Assembly: GCF_019042655.1 (NCBI RefSeq)
Contig: NZ_JAHPZO010000013.1
Span: forward strand, 22,318 to 86,317
DNA from: Planococcus sp. CP5-4_YE
GTDB lineage: Bacteria > Bacillota > Bacilli > Bacillales_A > Planococcaceae
Direction: 5' to 3'
DNA length: 64,000 nucleotides
Positions within the stretch are counted from its first letter, which is position 1; the number at the start of each line of letters is the position of its first letter. The translations under genes were made by a program, and so were the position numbers. This document shows positions 1 through 7,250 of the stretch, in pieces. The notes under the pieces are model-generated. The model was not told the DNA's origin. It made no database searches and was given only the letters and a program-made list of their open reading frames with translations.

Positions 1-119
1 AATCATTTTCGCCGATTGGACGGCGAATTTGGCGGATGCCCGGGAACGGAGCAGTTAAACTATTTTTCGCGGCGACGACAAGCTTGTAAGCTGACCCACA
101 AAACGAAAGGACTGGTAGG

Positions 120-515
120 ATGAATTTGTATCGAACCTTAATCTTCGGAGCTTTAGCGCTTGTCACGCTTTGGCTTATCACTGATTTCTTTCCAGCCACA
201 TTGGAGGCGCTCGGCGTAAGCTCTTGGCTCATCCTGGCTGCACTCGCTTGCCTCGTCATTGCCATATTCATTACGCCGAATGGTGACAGCCCACCGCCAG
301 AAAGAGGAAAGCATTCCAAATTGACCTTTAGCGCTATCGGATTGGGTTATCCAATTTTGCTGATGGCGCTGCTCAGCTTACTTGGCGGTGAGTCGAGCAC
401 AGGTTACTCGCTCGCCAGTACCCCTCTGTGGGTAACGTCGGCCGTATTTTTATGGTCGAGTTATTCCGATGACAAAAAAGCATACAAGAAAAAAATGCAA
501 GAATCCAGAGAATAG
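120..515 (+). CDS. Small membrane protein, paralogue of the next gene
   Basis: Unrecognised 131-residue protein. It shows about four hydrophobic segments (residues 5-23, 34-52, 70-88, 100-113) and a lysine-rich C-terminus, so it is probably an integral membrane protein with a cytoplasmic tail. An AGGACTGGTAGG ribosome-binding region precedes the ATG. It shares a clear pattern with the protein at 666-1043: a D-x-F-P-x-T-L-x-x-L-G block after the first helix, then G-G-E-S followed by a PLW/VLW block near the end. The two are tandem duplicates. No function can be assigned. A rho-independent terminator follows the stop codon, so the two copies may be separate transcription units. Confidence 0.75.
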   Translation: MNLYRTLIFGALALVTLWLITDFFPATLEALGVSSWLILAALACLVIAIFITPNGDSPPPERGKHSKLTFSAIGLGYPILLMALLSLLGGESSTGYSLASTPLWVTSAVFLWSSYSDDKKAYKKKMQESRE

Positions 516-520
516 AGCGA

Positions 521-546
521 AACCCTCCAGTGCCGGCGGGTTCTTT
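521..546 (+). terminator. Rho-independent terminator
   Basis: The stem AACCC-t-CC pairs with GG-c-GGGTT and is followed by TCTTTT, five bases after the stop of the first membrane-protein gene. Confidence 0.6.
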
Positions 547-665
547 TGCGTCACGGAATCTTCACACGGGCTAAGGGATTCAGTTCAATTCCTTTTATCT
601 CGAGCTATCTTTGTTAGACTGAGGGGAAGGCCATTGTATGCCAATCATGAGAGGATTTTTATTAT

Positions 666-1043
666 ATGAAAACCTATTGGCTTATTATTGCTGTATTATT
701 GCTGAACTTGTCTCTGTTATTGATCAACGATTATTTCCCGGGTACTCTCGCCGACCTCGGCATTCCGACGTGGATCTTGTTTGTGGTCATCGTCTTAATG
801 GCCATATTCAGCTGGGCCACGGTTAAGCCGCGCCGCGAGAAAAAGCGCTATATGATCATCTTTCCCGCATTGATGGTCGGCGTGCCGTTATTGGTAATTG
901 CTGTTTTGACAGCGCTCGGCGGCGAATCCCAGAACAGCATTTCGCTGACAAGCCCGGTCTTATGGATCGGTGCCGCGGCGGCTTTATGGATTTCCTGGAT
1001 CGAGTATATGCGGGCATCCGAGAAAAAAGCAGAGAAAGCATAA
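666..1043 (+). CDS. Small membrane protein, paralogue of the preceding gene
   Basis: Unrecognised 125-residue protein with about four hydrophobic segments. It shares with 120-515 the D-Y-F-P-G-T-L-x-x-L-G block near residue 23 and an L-G-G-E-S motif near residue 83, and it ends in a lysine/alanine-rich tail (EKKAEKA). The ATG was chosen because it begins the hydrophobic N-terminus in register with the paralogue. The IS1182-family element begins within about 6-20 bases of its stop codon. The transposase reading frame runs out of the element and across the antisense strand of this gene. Confidence 0.75.
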   Translation: MKTYWLIIAVLLLNLSLLLINDYFPGTLADLGIPTWILFVVIVLMAIFSWATVKPRREKKRYMIIFPALMVGVPLLVIAVLTALGGESQNSISLTSPVLWIGAAAALWISWIEYMRASEKKAEKA

Positions 1044-2842
1044 AGTTTTGCATGAAAAAAAGGGGCTGTCCCATAAGCCCCTAAAATAAAACAGACGGAG
1101 AAAAAGAAATTCTTTTTCTCCGTCTGTTTTTCATTTATTGGTGAGGACACTGAAAGTAGCCGGCGCATGCTGGCTACTTTCAGGAGGTTGTGGGCCAATG
1201 CCACAATCCCGAACTCTGTATGCACTTTCTCTAAGCCCCGGAGGAGAAATCGGCGGAACGACCGATTGCCCTTGATATGACCGAACACACTTTCTACGTC
1301 AATTTTGCGTTGCGCGTAGATTTGTGTCTTCGTTTCATCTTCAAGGGCTGCTTTGGCCTTCGCTTTCATTTCTTCATAAATGGGATTCCATTGGACTTGC
1401 CGGTTGCCTTTTGCTTTCGTGCAGAGGGCTTTTAACGGACAACCCGAACAGTCTTCGCATTCATAGATTTTTAAGTTTTGTTCGTAACCAGAGGCATTCT
1501 TTTTATTCAGGTATTTTTTAAATGCGACACGCCGACCATTCGGACAGATGAAACAATCTTCTTCTTCCAGGTATGTCCAATTTTTCGCGTGTTTGATATT
1601 CTTCTTGTAACTCGCTGATTTTTCCTTCAGATACATTCCATATGGAATGAGAAAGTCGAAACGCGGCTCTTTTTCATCGCCCAACGCATACAGGTAATTC
1701 TCTTCACTGCCATATCCCGCATCGGCGATGATCGTCTCCGGCATAGGGAGGCTGGAAGCCGCTAGTTTCTCCAGATGCGGAATGAAACAGCGCGTGTCCG
1801 TTGGTCGCTGATGCACCGAATAATAAAGAATGAACTGATTTTCTGTGGCCATTTGTACGTTGTAAGCTGCTTTCAATTGACCATTTTTCATGTGATCATC
1901 TTTCATTCGCATAAAGGTCGCATCCGGGTCTGTTTTTGAAAAGCTGTTTCGATCACCGAAGATCTCGTGGTGCTGACTATATTTCTCCAGACGAGGAAGG
2001 AAATCTTCGCGAATCGCTTTGACCGGCTTTTTCCACTCACTGCGCTTGGACCGGAGTTGCTTTCGTTTTTCGGTATCCTCTTCCAGATCAATGGCTCCCG
2101 TGAATGCGTCAATCTGTTCTTCCATGGCTTCCGCCATTTCTTCCAGCTGTTCAGGCGTTGCTTCTTCTATCTGTTCGTTGATTGGAATCGCTTCAGTTGC
2201 GGCCAATTCATGGATATGCTGAATCGTTTCGGCAATCTTCACCTTCAATTTGCCTTCGAAATTCTGTGTCGCTTTTTTCCAGACGAATGAATACTTATTG
2301 GCATCAGCTTCAATTTTAGTGCCATCCAAAAAATAATGCTCCATAGTGATGTAGTTCTGTTCGATCAGCTGGTGAATCATCTGTTCGAAAAGCGAGTCCA
2401 TCATCGCTTTTAAATGATCCGAACGGAATCGGTTAATCGTTCGGTGATCTGGTTGTTGGCCAGCTGCGAGCCACATGGACGGAATGTGTTCAGTAAGTGT
2501 TTCTTCAATACCTCGAGAAGAATAGATTTTCTTCGAATAAGCGTAGAGGATAACTTTGGTCATCATTTTTGGATGGAAAGAGCTTCTTCCACCGCCTTTG
2601 TAGTGCGCGAAAAACAACTCATCATCAATCAATTCCACCATTTCGTCGATGACCCGGGCGACATGGTTGGATGGCACAAGATCTTGTATATCAAAGATGG
2701 CAAATCCTTGTTGGTTGTTATAGGGAATGAACGTAGGGCTCGCTTTTTTGGGTAGCGGAACGCCAGTTCCTTCTTCCAGAGCGAGTGGAAATGTGGCTTG
2801 TTCAGTGTTATAATTTGAGGAAGTAATCTTCGGATTGCACAT
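848..2842 (-). CDS. IS1182-family transposase
   Basis: DDE transposase that moves the surrounding insertion sequence. After a short N-terminal region it has the family's DUF772-like domain (FHPKMMTKVILYAYSKKIYS, about residues 88-107). The three catalytic acids fit D in FLDGTKIEADANKY, D in IIADAGYGSEENY and E in DVESVFGHIKGN. A cysteine cluster (CPNGRR, CEDCSGCPLKALC) lies before the last acid. The ATG has an AAAGGA site upstream. The last 70 or so residues are odd: the frame has no stop inside the element, so after the GAYGTAP stretch encoded by the terminal repeat it continues into host DNA antisense to the 666-1043 gene. The functional enzyme should end near the element boundary. The frame is otherwise intact, so the element is probably active or recently so. 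Confidence 0.92.
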   Translation of the reverse strand: MCNPKITSSNYNTEQATFPLALEEGTGVPLPKKASPTFIPYNNQQGFAIFDIQDLVPSNHVARVIDEMVELIDDELFFAHYKGGGRSSFHPKMMTKVILYAYSKKIYSSRGIEETLTEHIPSMWLAAGQQPDHRTINRFRSDHLKAMMDSLFEQMIHQLIEQNYITMEHYFLDGTKIEADANKYSFVWKKATQNFEGKLKVKIAETIQHIHELAATEAIPINEQIEEATPEQLEEMAEAMEEQIDAFTGAIDLEEDTEKRKQLRSKRSEWKKPVKAIREDFLPRLEKYSQHHEIFGDRNSFSKTDPDATFMRMKDDHMKNGQLKAAYNVQMATENQFILYYSVHQRPTDTRCFIPHLEKLAASSLPMPETIIADAGYGSEENYLYALGDEKEPRFDFLIPYGMYLKEKSASYKKNIKHAKNWTYLEEEDCFICPNGRRVAFKKYLNKKNASGYEQNLKIYECEDCSGCPLKALCTKAKGNRQVQWNPIYEEMKAKAKAALEDETKTQIYAQRKIDVESVFGHIKGNRSFRRFLLRGLEKVHTEFGIVALAHNLLKVASMRRLLSVSSPINEKQTEKKNFFFSVCFILGAYGTAPFFHAKLYAFSAFFSDARIYSIQEIHKAAAAPIHKTGLVSEMLFWDSPPSAVKTAITNNGTPTINAGKMII
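1049..1077 (+). repeat. Left inverted end of the IS1182-family element
   Basis: Contains TGCATGAAAAAAA followed by GGGGCTGTCCCATAAG. It matches the reverse complement of 3110-3138 apart from small differences in the A and G tracts. Confidence 0.8.
1088..1130. repeat. Perfect 21-bp palindrome at the transposase 3' end
   Basis: Bases 1088-1108 (AAAACAGACGGAG then AAAAAGAA) are exactly complementary to 1110-1130, leaving a single central base. On the minus strand it lies within the last codons of the transposase and ends in a T run, so it can act as a terminator. It could also block transcription entering from either side. Confidence 0.8.
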
Positions 2843-2933
2843 AAAAATCGTCCTTTCTCTAATGGTGGTGTGGTAACTCCCATTTTACAGAAATGGACGA
2901 TTTTTTTGTATCCTTTTTTCTTTTTTAAACCGG

Positions 2934-3056
2934 ATGATGGGAATGGAGACGGCGACTCCAGCGGGAACAGCGCGAGCCGAAGACCCTGGACTGAGCGAAG
3001 CGAGGGAAGCGGCTAAGGCCGTGCCCGCGGAAAGCGTCCGTCGAAATGGACATCAG
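2934..3056. repeat. GC-rich structured segment upstream of the transposase
   Basis: Much richer in GC than its AT-rich surroundings. It has nested complementarity: GACGG (about 2950) with CCGTC (about 3041), and CC-ag-CGGG with CCCG-CGG. It resembles a dispersed GC-rich sequence that I associate with Bacillaceae intergenic regions and IS elements. It lies between the transposase start and the right inverted end, so it would be in or near the transposase 5' leader. No coding frame is convincing. Function unknown. Confidence 0.5.
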
Positions 3057-3109
3057 CCTTTTCTTTAGAAGACGAAAAAGGGCTGCCCCTAAAAGTCACT
3101 TTTCATGAC

Positions 3110-3138
3110 CTTTTGGGACAGCCCCCTTTTTTCATGCA
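3110..3138 (-). repeat. Right inverted end of the IS1182-family element
   Basis: CTTTTGGGACAGCCCC, then a T-rich run and CATGCA: the inverted partner of 1049-1077. The outer T run also serves as part of the terminator region of the minus-strand flavoprotein gene that ends at 3164. Confidence 0.8.
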
Positions 3139-3163
3139 TTTTTCCGTCAGTTTTCGGCATAGT

Positions 3164-4093
3164 TCATTCGCCGAACCGTTCTTCCGTGAAAGCAGCGACA
3201 ACACTGGTGGCGGCGAGACTGCCTTGTCCGGCCGCGATAATCAATTGCGCGGGCCCCATGGAAATATCGCCGCAGGCAAAGACACCTTCGACATTGGTGC
3301 GCTGCATCGGGTCGGTCTCCACCCCGCCGCGCTCATTAATATAACAGCCTAAATCTTTCGCGATGGATGTGGACTGGTGCCACTCGGCTGTAACAAATCC
3401 ACCGGAGCGCTCGATCGTCGTGCCGTCTTCGAACGTGATGGCGCGCAGCTTGCCGTTTTCCCCGTCCAGCGAGCGGATCGGTTCTTCGTAAACGAGGACG
3501 CCGTGGTGCTCAAGCGTTTTCTGCTCAGTCGGCGTGATGTGTTTTTTGCCGTTGGTCGCAATGATCAAATTGTTCGTCCAATTAGAGACGACTTTTGCGA
3601 GATGGTCAGCTGCTTCATGTTCCGAAACAATGACCAGCGACTCGCCGCGCATTTCATAACCGTCGCAGAAGGGGCAGCTGAACAGGCTCGTGCCGTAAAA
3701 CTCTTGCACGCGCGGAATGTCCGGCAAAGTTTCCGTGAATCCGGTTGCCAGAATCACTTTTCTCGCATGGAAGACTTCCCCGCCTTCCGTTTCGATGAGG
3801 AAAGATTTGGGTTCTTTCGTGACTGCAGCGACGCGGCTGTTGTTAATTTGAACATCGGGATAATGCGCGAGTTCTTGTTGCGCCAACTCTTTTAGCTCCT
3901 GGGGATTGATGCCGTCGCGTGTCAAAAACCCGTGCGATTCATGCGTCACGCGGTTTCTCGGCTGGTTGTCGTCGAACAGAATGGTCTTTTTCAACGAACG
4001 GCCGAGCACGAGCGCTGCATTGAGTCCCGCCGGCCCGCCACCGATAATCGCACAATCGAGTACTGCTTCCTGGTTTACCAATGAATCGTTCAT
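3164..4093 (-). CDS. Thioredoxin-reductase-like FAD/NAD(P)-dependent oxidoreductase
   Basis: A 309-residue class II pyridine-nucleotide disulfide oxidoreductase, the usual length for TrxB-type enzymes. The N-terminal FAD fold shows IIGGGPAGLNAAL (residues 16-28). The redox pair C140-P-F-C143-D-G is present. The C-terminal FAD motif is GVFACGDI. The NADPH-binding loop in the middle is less canonical than in TrxB, so the substrate may not be thioredoxin. The start overlaps the stop of the upstream Rrf2 regulator by four bases (ATGA), which indicates translational coupling. The pair looks like a redox-responsive two-gene operon in which the reductase is the regulator's target. Confidence 0.88.
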   Translation of the reverse strand: MNDSLVNQEAVLDCAIIGGGPAGLNAALVLGRSLKKTILFDDNQPRNRVTHESHGFLTRDGINPQELKELAQQELAHYPDVQINNSRVAAVTKEPKSFLIETEGGEVFHARKVILATGFTETLPDIPRVQEFYGTSLFSCPFCDGYEMRGESLVIVSEHEAADHLAKVVSNWTNNLIIATNGKKHITPTEQKTLEHHGVLVYEEPIRSLDGENGKLRAITFEDGTTIERSGGFVTAEWHQSTSIAKDLGCYINERGGVETDPMQRTNVEGVFACGDISMGPAQLIIAAGQGSLAATSVVAAFTEERFGE

Positions 4094-4506
4094 TTCACAT
4101 CGCCTCCTTGTTGTTGTCCTGCCTGTTCGGCAATATCCACTAAAAGCTGTTCCTGAAGTTCCTGTTTCATATTGGCTTCGGCGTCCCGCATGACTTTCTC
4201 GATCAGGCAGCCTTCGTGGCGATGGAGCGTGCAGTCGAATAAATGGCTCTCGCCTTCAATCGCCTGAATCACATCGAAAAACGAGATGTCCCGCTCGCCT
4301 CTCGCCAGCCGGTAGCCGCCTTTTGCGCCAGGTGTCGATTCAATCAAGTTGGCTTTTGTCAGTTTCGTCAAGATTTTCGACAAATAAGTCGGCGATAACT
4401 GCTGGGCTTTCGCCAGTTCCTGCACGCCGATTGACGCATCCCTAGGCAAGCGGATCAGCTGTACCATCGTATGCAAGGCGTAATTCGTGGCATTTGAATA
4501 TTTCAT
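4090..4506 (-). CDS. Rrf2-family transcriptional regulator
   Basis: 138-residue winged-helix protein of the Rrf2 family: N-terminal MKYSNATNYALHTMVQL, recognition region LSPTYLSKILTKLTKANLI, and the wing GAKGGYRLAR (about residues 61-70). Two cysteines in CTLHRHEGC (about 92-100) could sense redox state or bind a metal; the full IscR three-cysteine set is not seen. A GGAGGA site precedes the ATG. It is first in an operon with the flavoprotein reductase. A 19-bp dyad at 4540-4558 upstream is a likely operator, suggesting autoregulation. Confidence 0.9.
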   Translation of the reverse strand: MKYSNATNYALHTMVQLIRLPRDASIGVQELAKAQQLSPTYLSKILTKLTKANLIESTPGAKGGYRLARGERDISFFDVIQAIEGESHLFDCTLHRHEGCLIEKVMRDAEANMKQELQEQLLVDIAEQAGQQQGGDVK

Positions 4507-4539
4507 CAGGCATCCTCCTTCACTTCTTTCACAGATATC

Positions 4540-4558
4540 AAAGACTCTTATTGTCTTT
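4540..4558. promoter_or_regulatory. Candidate Rrf2 operator
   Basis: Perfect inverted repeat AAAGAC-N7-GTCTTT, 34 bases upstream of the rrf2 start. The 19-bp length matches the Rrf2-type operators seen at 46.46-46.58 kb in this window. Assignment to the adjacent regulator is inferred from position. Confidence 0.5.
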
Positions 4559-4715
4559 AATTAAAACCAATTTACTACTAGCACATGTTCCCGTCAACAA
4601 GGAATGCCTGGATTGTGTTATTTCCTGGGAAATGGAAAGTTTCAAAGAAAATGAAACCTGCGTCCATTAGTCTGGGTATAGTAATGACAAGAACCCACAA
4701 AAGGAGAGTTGTGCG

Positions 4716-4832
4716 ATGAATGAAACCAGTTTGAATATAATAGACCTTTTAGTAACCGTTTTAGTTTACGGCCTGCCGATTTTCATAATTCTTTTCATTA
4801 TTTATGTACTGCGCAAAAAGAAACAAGGCTGA
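4716..4832 (+). CDS. 38-residue single-helix membrane peptide
   Basis: Very small gene (38 codons) with a strong AAGGAGAG ribosome binding site nine bases before the ATG. Residues 8-32 form one hydrophobic helix (IIDLLVTVLVYG then LPIFIILF), followed by the positive tail RKKKQG, a typical N-out/C-in bitopic small protein. It is followed by an unknown gene after 42 bases. Function unknown. It is called on its translation signal and helix-plus-basic-tail architecture. Confidence 0.55.
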   Translation: MNETSLNIIDLLVTVLVYGLPIFIILFIIYVLRKKKQG

Positions 4833-4874
4833 GACTGAAATGCTTCCTATTTTACCGCAAACCGAGGTGAATAC

Positions 4875-5327
4875 ATGAAATTACCAGCAGGCATTAGCGG
4901 GTTTACTGACGCCACGTTCGGCGAACTTCCGAAAACCGATGGCACATTGTTTAAACAACTATGCTTCACTCTTTCTTTTTGTCCATCTACCCAACTCATT
5001 TCAATTGCTGAACCTGGACAATCTTCCAATTATCATCGCGCCGAAATGAACAGAGACGGACATGCTGTATTGATTCTTTTGAACGCTCATTTCCCTTATC
5101 TTGCTTTCACTTCCGGCGGCCAAGGTAAAAGCTTTGATTTTATCGACTATGCCTACTGGTCGGAGGTTTTTTCTCCCTTTTACCACGTACTCTCCGCAGT
5201 TGAATTGAACGTGCCGCTTGATAGCGAGCAGCTAAACGCGCTACAGTTAAACAAAGCCGAATGGAAACAAGCGGCTTATTGGAAACCGAAAACGACAGGC
5301 CAATTGATATTCAATCAATGGGACTGA
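4875..5327 (+). CDS. Conserved-looking hypothetical protein, 150 residues
   Basis: Not recognised. Soluble-looking alpha/beta composition with no signal peptide or membrane helix. Aromatic-rich stretches include FDFIDYAYWSEVF and a WKQAAYWKP motif near the C-terminus. GAGGTG precedes the ATG at a good distance. It is followed after 25 bases by a small membrane-protein gene on the same strand, probably co-transcribed. Confidence 0.7.
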   Translation: MKLPAGISGFTDATFGELPKTDGTLFKQLCFTLSFCPSTQLISIAEPGQSSNYHRAEMNRDGHAVLILLNAHFPYLAFTSGGQGKSFDFIDYAYWSEVFSPFYHVLSAVELNVPLDSEQLNALQLNKAEWKQAAYWKPKTTGQLIFNQWD

Positions 5328-5352
5328 CAAAACGATAAGGAGTTTGGATATT

Positions 5353-5640
5353 ATGGCTGCTTCACAAAACAACGATCCTGAAAAAAGCTTAAAAAATGTC
5401 ATGACACTTTATGGCGCCGCCTTGTTCCTTGGGCTTGCGATCTCGATTTTCGCCCACCACATTGAAGACGTCAGCGGCTTTTTGACCTTCCTCGTGCCGG
5501 CAGCGGCGCTGTACTTTTTTGTCTTGTTCGCTTATTTCAAGGGAGGCACGTTCCGTAAAATCGCATACGGCATCATGGCAGTCATCGGCCTCATCAGCCT
5601 GTTTATGATCTTCTACTTGGAAATCACCGGCGGCCATTGA
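5353..5640 (+). CDS. Small membrane protein with three helices
   Basis: 95-residue protein of unknown function with hydrophobic segments at about residues 18-37, 44-65 and 70-90. The ATG at 5353 was chosen because AAGGAG (5337-5342) lies ten bases upstream. An in-frame TTG at 5344 would be only one base from the Shine-Dalgarno. Probably co-transcribed with the preceding hypothetical gene. Confidence 0.7.
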   Translation: MAASQNNDPEKSLKNVMTLYGAALFLGLAISIFAHHIEDVSGFLTFLVPAAALYFFVLFAYFKGGTFRKIAYGIMAVIGLISLFMIFYLEITGGH

Positions 5641-5732
5641 TCGAGCAGCCACTTCCCGGCATCGAACGCTTATGACTGTGCTATAATTCGCTTAACAAAT
5701 TTGAGAATATTCAAGCGAAAGGAATGAACAGC

Positions 5733-6341
5733 ATGAACGAAAAAGTCCTTTTTGTGCTATTGGACGAATATGCGGACTGGGAAGCAGCGTCTTTGGCGGC
5801 GGCATTAAACGAAGAACCGGAAGGCGACGGCCGCAGATTCGATGTGAAGACGGTGTCGCTGACGAAAGATCCTATGAGATCAATTGGCGGCTTTACAGTC
5901 TTGCCGGATTATGGCATTGACGATGCCCCGGAGGAATTCGCCGGATTGATCTTGATCGGCGGCAATTCCTGGCGCAAAGATGGCAGCGAACGCGTCATGG
6001 AGCTGGTTGACAAAGCAATCAACCAGCAAGCCGTGCTCGGCGTCATTTGCGATGCCTCGGTATTTCTCGGAAAAAACGGCTTATTGAACGACGTGCCGCA
6101 CACAAGCAATCATCTGGAAGACTTGCAGGAAACTTCAGGCGACCGCTACACGAACGGATCCCGCTATCTCCAGCAGCAAGCCGTGCGCAGCGGCCAGCTC
6201 ATCACCGCGAACGGCTCCGCATTCCTCGAATTCGGGAAAGAAGTGCTCGAAGCGCTGAAGGCCGCACCGCAGCCGGAGATCGACGAATGGTACGGTTTTT
6301 TCAAGCAAGGCTATCACGATTACAGAAAATCACAACAGTAG
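5733..6341 (+). CDS. DJ-1/PfpI-family protein (type 1 glutamine-amidotransferase-like)
   Basis: About 202 residues, a typical length for the DJ-1/PfpI superfamily. It opens with the Rossmann-like strand KVLFVLLDEYADWEAASLA, has the LILIGGNSW turn, and the nucleophile-elbow region GVICDASVFLGKNGLL, where the cysteine of VICDAS fits the conserved catalytic cysteine. A relation to YoaZ-like stress proteins, or a chaperone/deglycase/peptidase-like role, is known in the superfamily but not decidable here. The second ATG (5733) is preferred because AAAGGA abuts the first. A strong bidirectional terminator follows. Confidence 0.82.
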   Translation: MNEKVLFVLLDEYADWEAASLAAALNEEPEGDGRRFDVKTVSLTKDPMRSIGGFTVLPDYGIDDAPEEFAGLILIGGNSWRKDGSERVMELVDKAINQQAVLGVICDASVFLGKNGLLNDVPHTSNHLEDLQETSGDRYTNGSRYLQQQAVRSGQLITANGSAFLEFGKEVLEALKAAPQPEIDEWYGFFKQGYHDYRKSQQ

Positions 6342-6346
6342 AACGC

Positions 6347-6384
6347 AAAAACCCCCTTGTTCCAATGTGGAACAAGGGGGTTTT
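6347..6384. terminator. Bidirectional terminator
   Basis: The 16-bp stem AAAACCCCCTTGTTCC / GGAACAAGGGGGTTTT with a 5-base loop lies between the convergent DJ-1-like and LOV-STAS genes. Confidence 0.9.
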
Positions 6385-6395
6385 CTGTTTATCGG

Positions 6396-7172
6396 CTATT
6401 TCGCCTGCAAACGCTGGATGACTTGCTGCACCGTTGAAAACGTCAATAGGTTTTGATCGTCATCTTTAATATTGACGATTTCCATTGCCGTTTTGGGGCT
6501 GATGCCGGAAATATACAATTTACTGCCCATCAACCTCAGCACGTCTTGGATCATTAAGAGATTGGTGTAGAGGAAATTTTTCTCCCACAGCACGCCCGTG
6601 ACATCGATGATGATATGTCGTGTGCGCGTGTCGCGGACAAAATGGCTCAATTTCGAAGTCAGGACGTCAAACCGCAAATTATTCATTTTCCCGACCAATG
6701 CCACCGCCCCGATATTGTCGTCAATCGGCAATATCGGCAGCATTTGCTCATTGATTTCCTGTTCTTTTTCGTTCAACTCCATTTGCTGATCGACTTCCTG
6801 GGTGATGTCCGTTTGCGTTCCGATGAAATACAAGTGGCCGTCCATGGTGACAGGTTCGATGTTCAGCCGGTTCCAAAACGTCGTGCCGTCTTTTCGGTAA
6901 TTCTCCAGCGTGACGGTGATTTTCTCGCGCTTTTCGATTGCTTGCCGGATTTTTCCGATGGTGAAACGGTCGGTGTTGTCGCCTTGCAAAAAGCGGCAGT
7001 TTCGTCCGATGATCTCGTGTTCTGTATAACCTGTCAGTTGCGCGAAGGTTTCATTATAGTAGATGATCGGGTTGTCTTGTTGTTCGGGGTCTGTAACGAC
7101 AGCTGCTACTCGGCTGCCGTTCAGCATAGCTTCCAATAACTCGCTTTTTATTTCAGTCTTTAAATGATTCAT
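6396..7172 (-). CDS. LOV-STAS blue-light photoreceptor, YtvA-like
   Basis: 258 residues, close to Bacillus subtilis YtvA (261). The N-terminal PAS/LOV domain (about 20-130) carries the flavin-adduct signature GRNCRFLQG with C59 as the photoactive cysteine, and later NYRKDGTTFWNRL. A short helical linker (about 130-150) leads to a C-terminal STAS domain (about 155-255). In YtvA, blue light forms an FMN-cysteine adduct and the STAS domain activates the sigma-B stressosome; the same role is inferred. The start at MNHLK was chosen because GGAGAG lies just upstream. A longer in-frame ATG at 7226 lacks a site. The upstream gene 7251-7643 is probably in the same operon. Confidence 0.92.
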   Translation of the reverse strand: MNHLKTEIKSELLEAMLNGSRVAAVVTDPEQQDNPIIYYNETFAQLTGYTEHEIIGRNCRFLQGDNTDRFTIGKIRQAIEKREKITVTLENYRKDGTTFWNRLNIEPVTMDGHLYFIGTQTDITQEVDQQMELNEKEQEINEQMLPILPIDDNIGAVALVGKMNNLRFDVLTSKLSHFVRDTRTRHIIIDVTGVLWEKNFLYTNLLMIQDVLRLMGSKLYISGISPKTAMEIVNIKDDDQNLLTFSTVQQVIQRLQAK

Positions 7173-7250
7173 GTAAATTCTCTCCGATCTATAAGGGGTG
7201 ATTTCTGTCACGGGCAAAGTCAACATTGCTTGAGTTGGATCGGAGGTGGA

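Larger units (their letters stand above)
1049..3138. mobile_element. Complete IS1182-family insertion sequence
   Basis: One transposase gene is flanked by imperfect inverted ends. The core ends GGGGCTGTCCCAtAAG (1062-1077) and, on the other strand, GGGGCTGTCCCAaAAG (3110-3125) are certain. The inverted similarity continues outward through A-rich tracts to TGCATG at 1049 and CATGCA ending at 3138, so either the ends are longer than the core or the target itself was palindromic. I give the wide limits; the minimal element is 1062-3125. Inside, the order from the left is a long palindrome, the transposase (minus strand) and a GC-rich structured segment upstream of its start. Confidence 0.85.

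Noticed and set aside
1..58. Possible 3' end of a plus-strand gene (frame 2, ending TAA at 56-58)
   Set aside because: Only 18 codons are visible and another frame is also open here, so the call cannot be supported.
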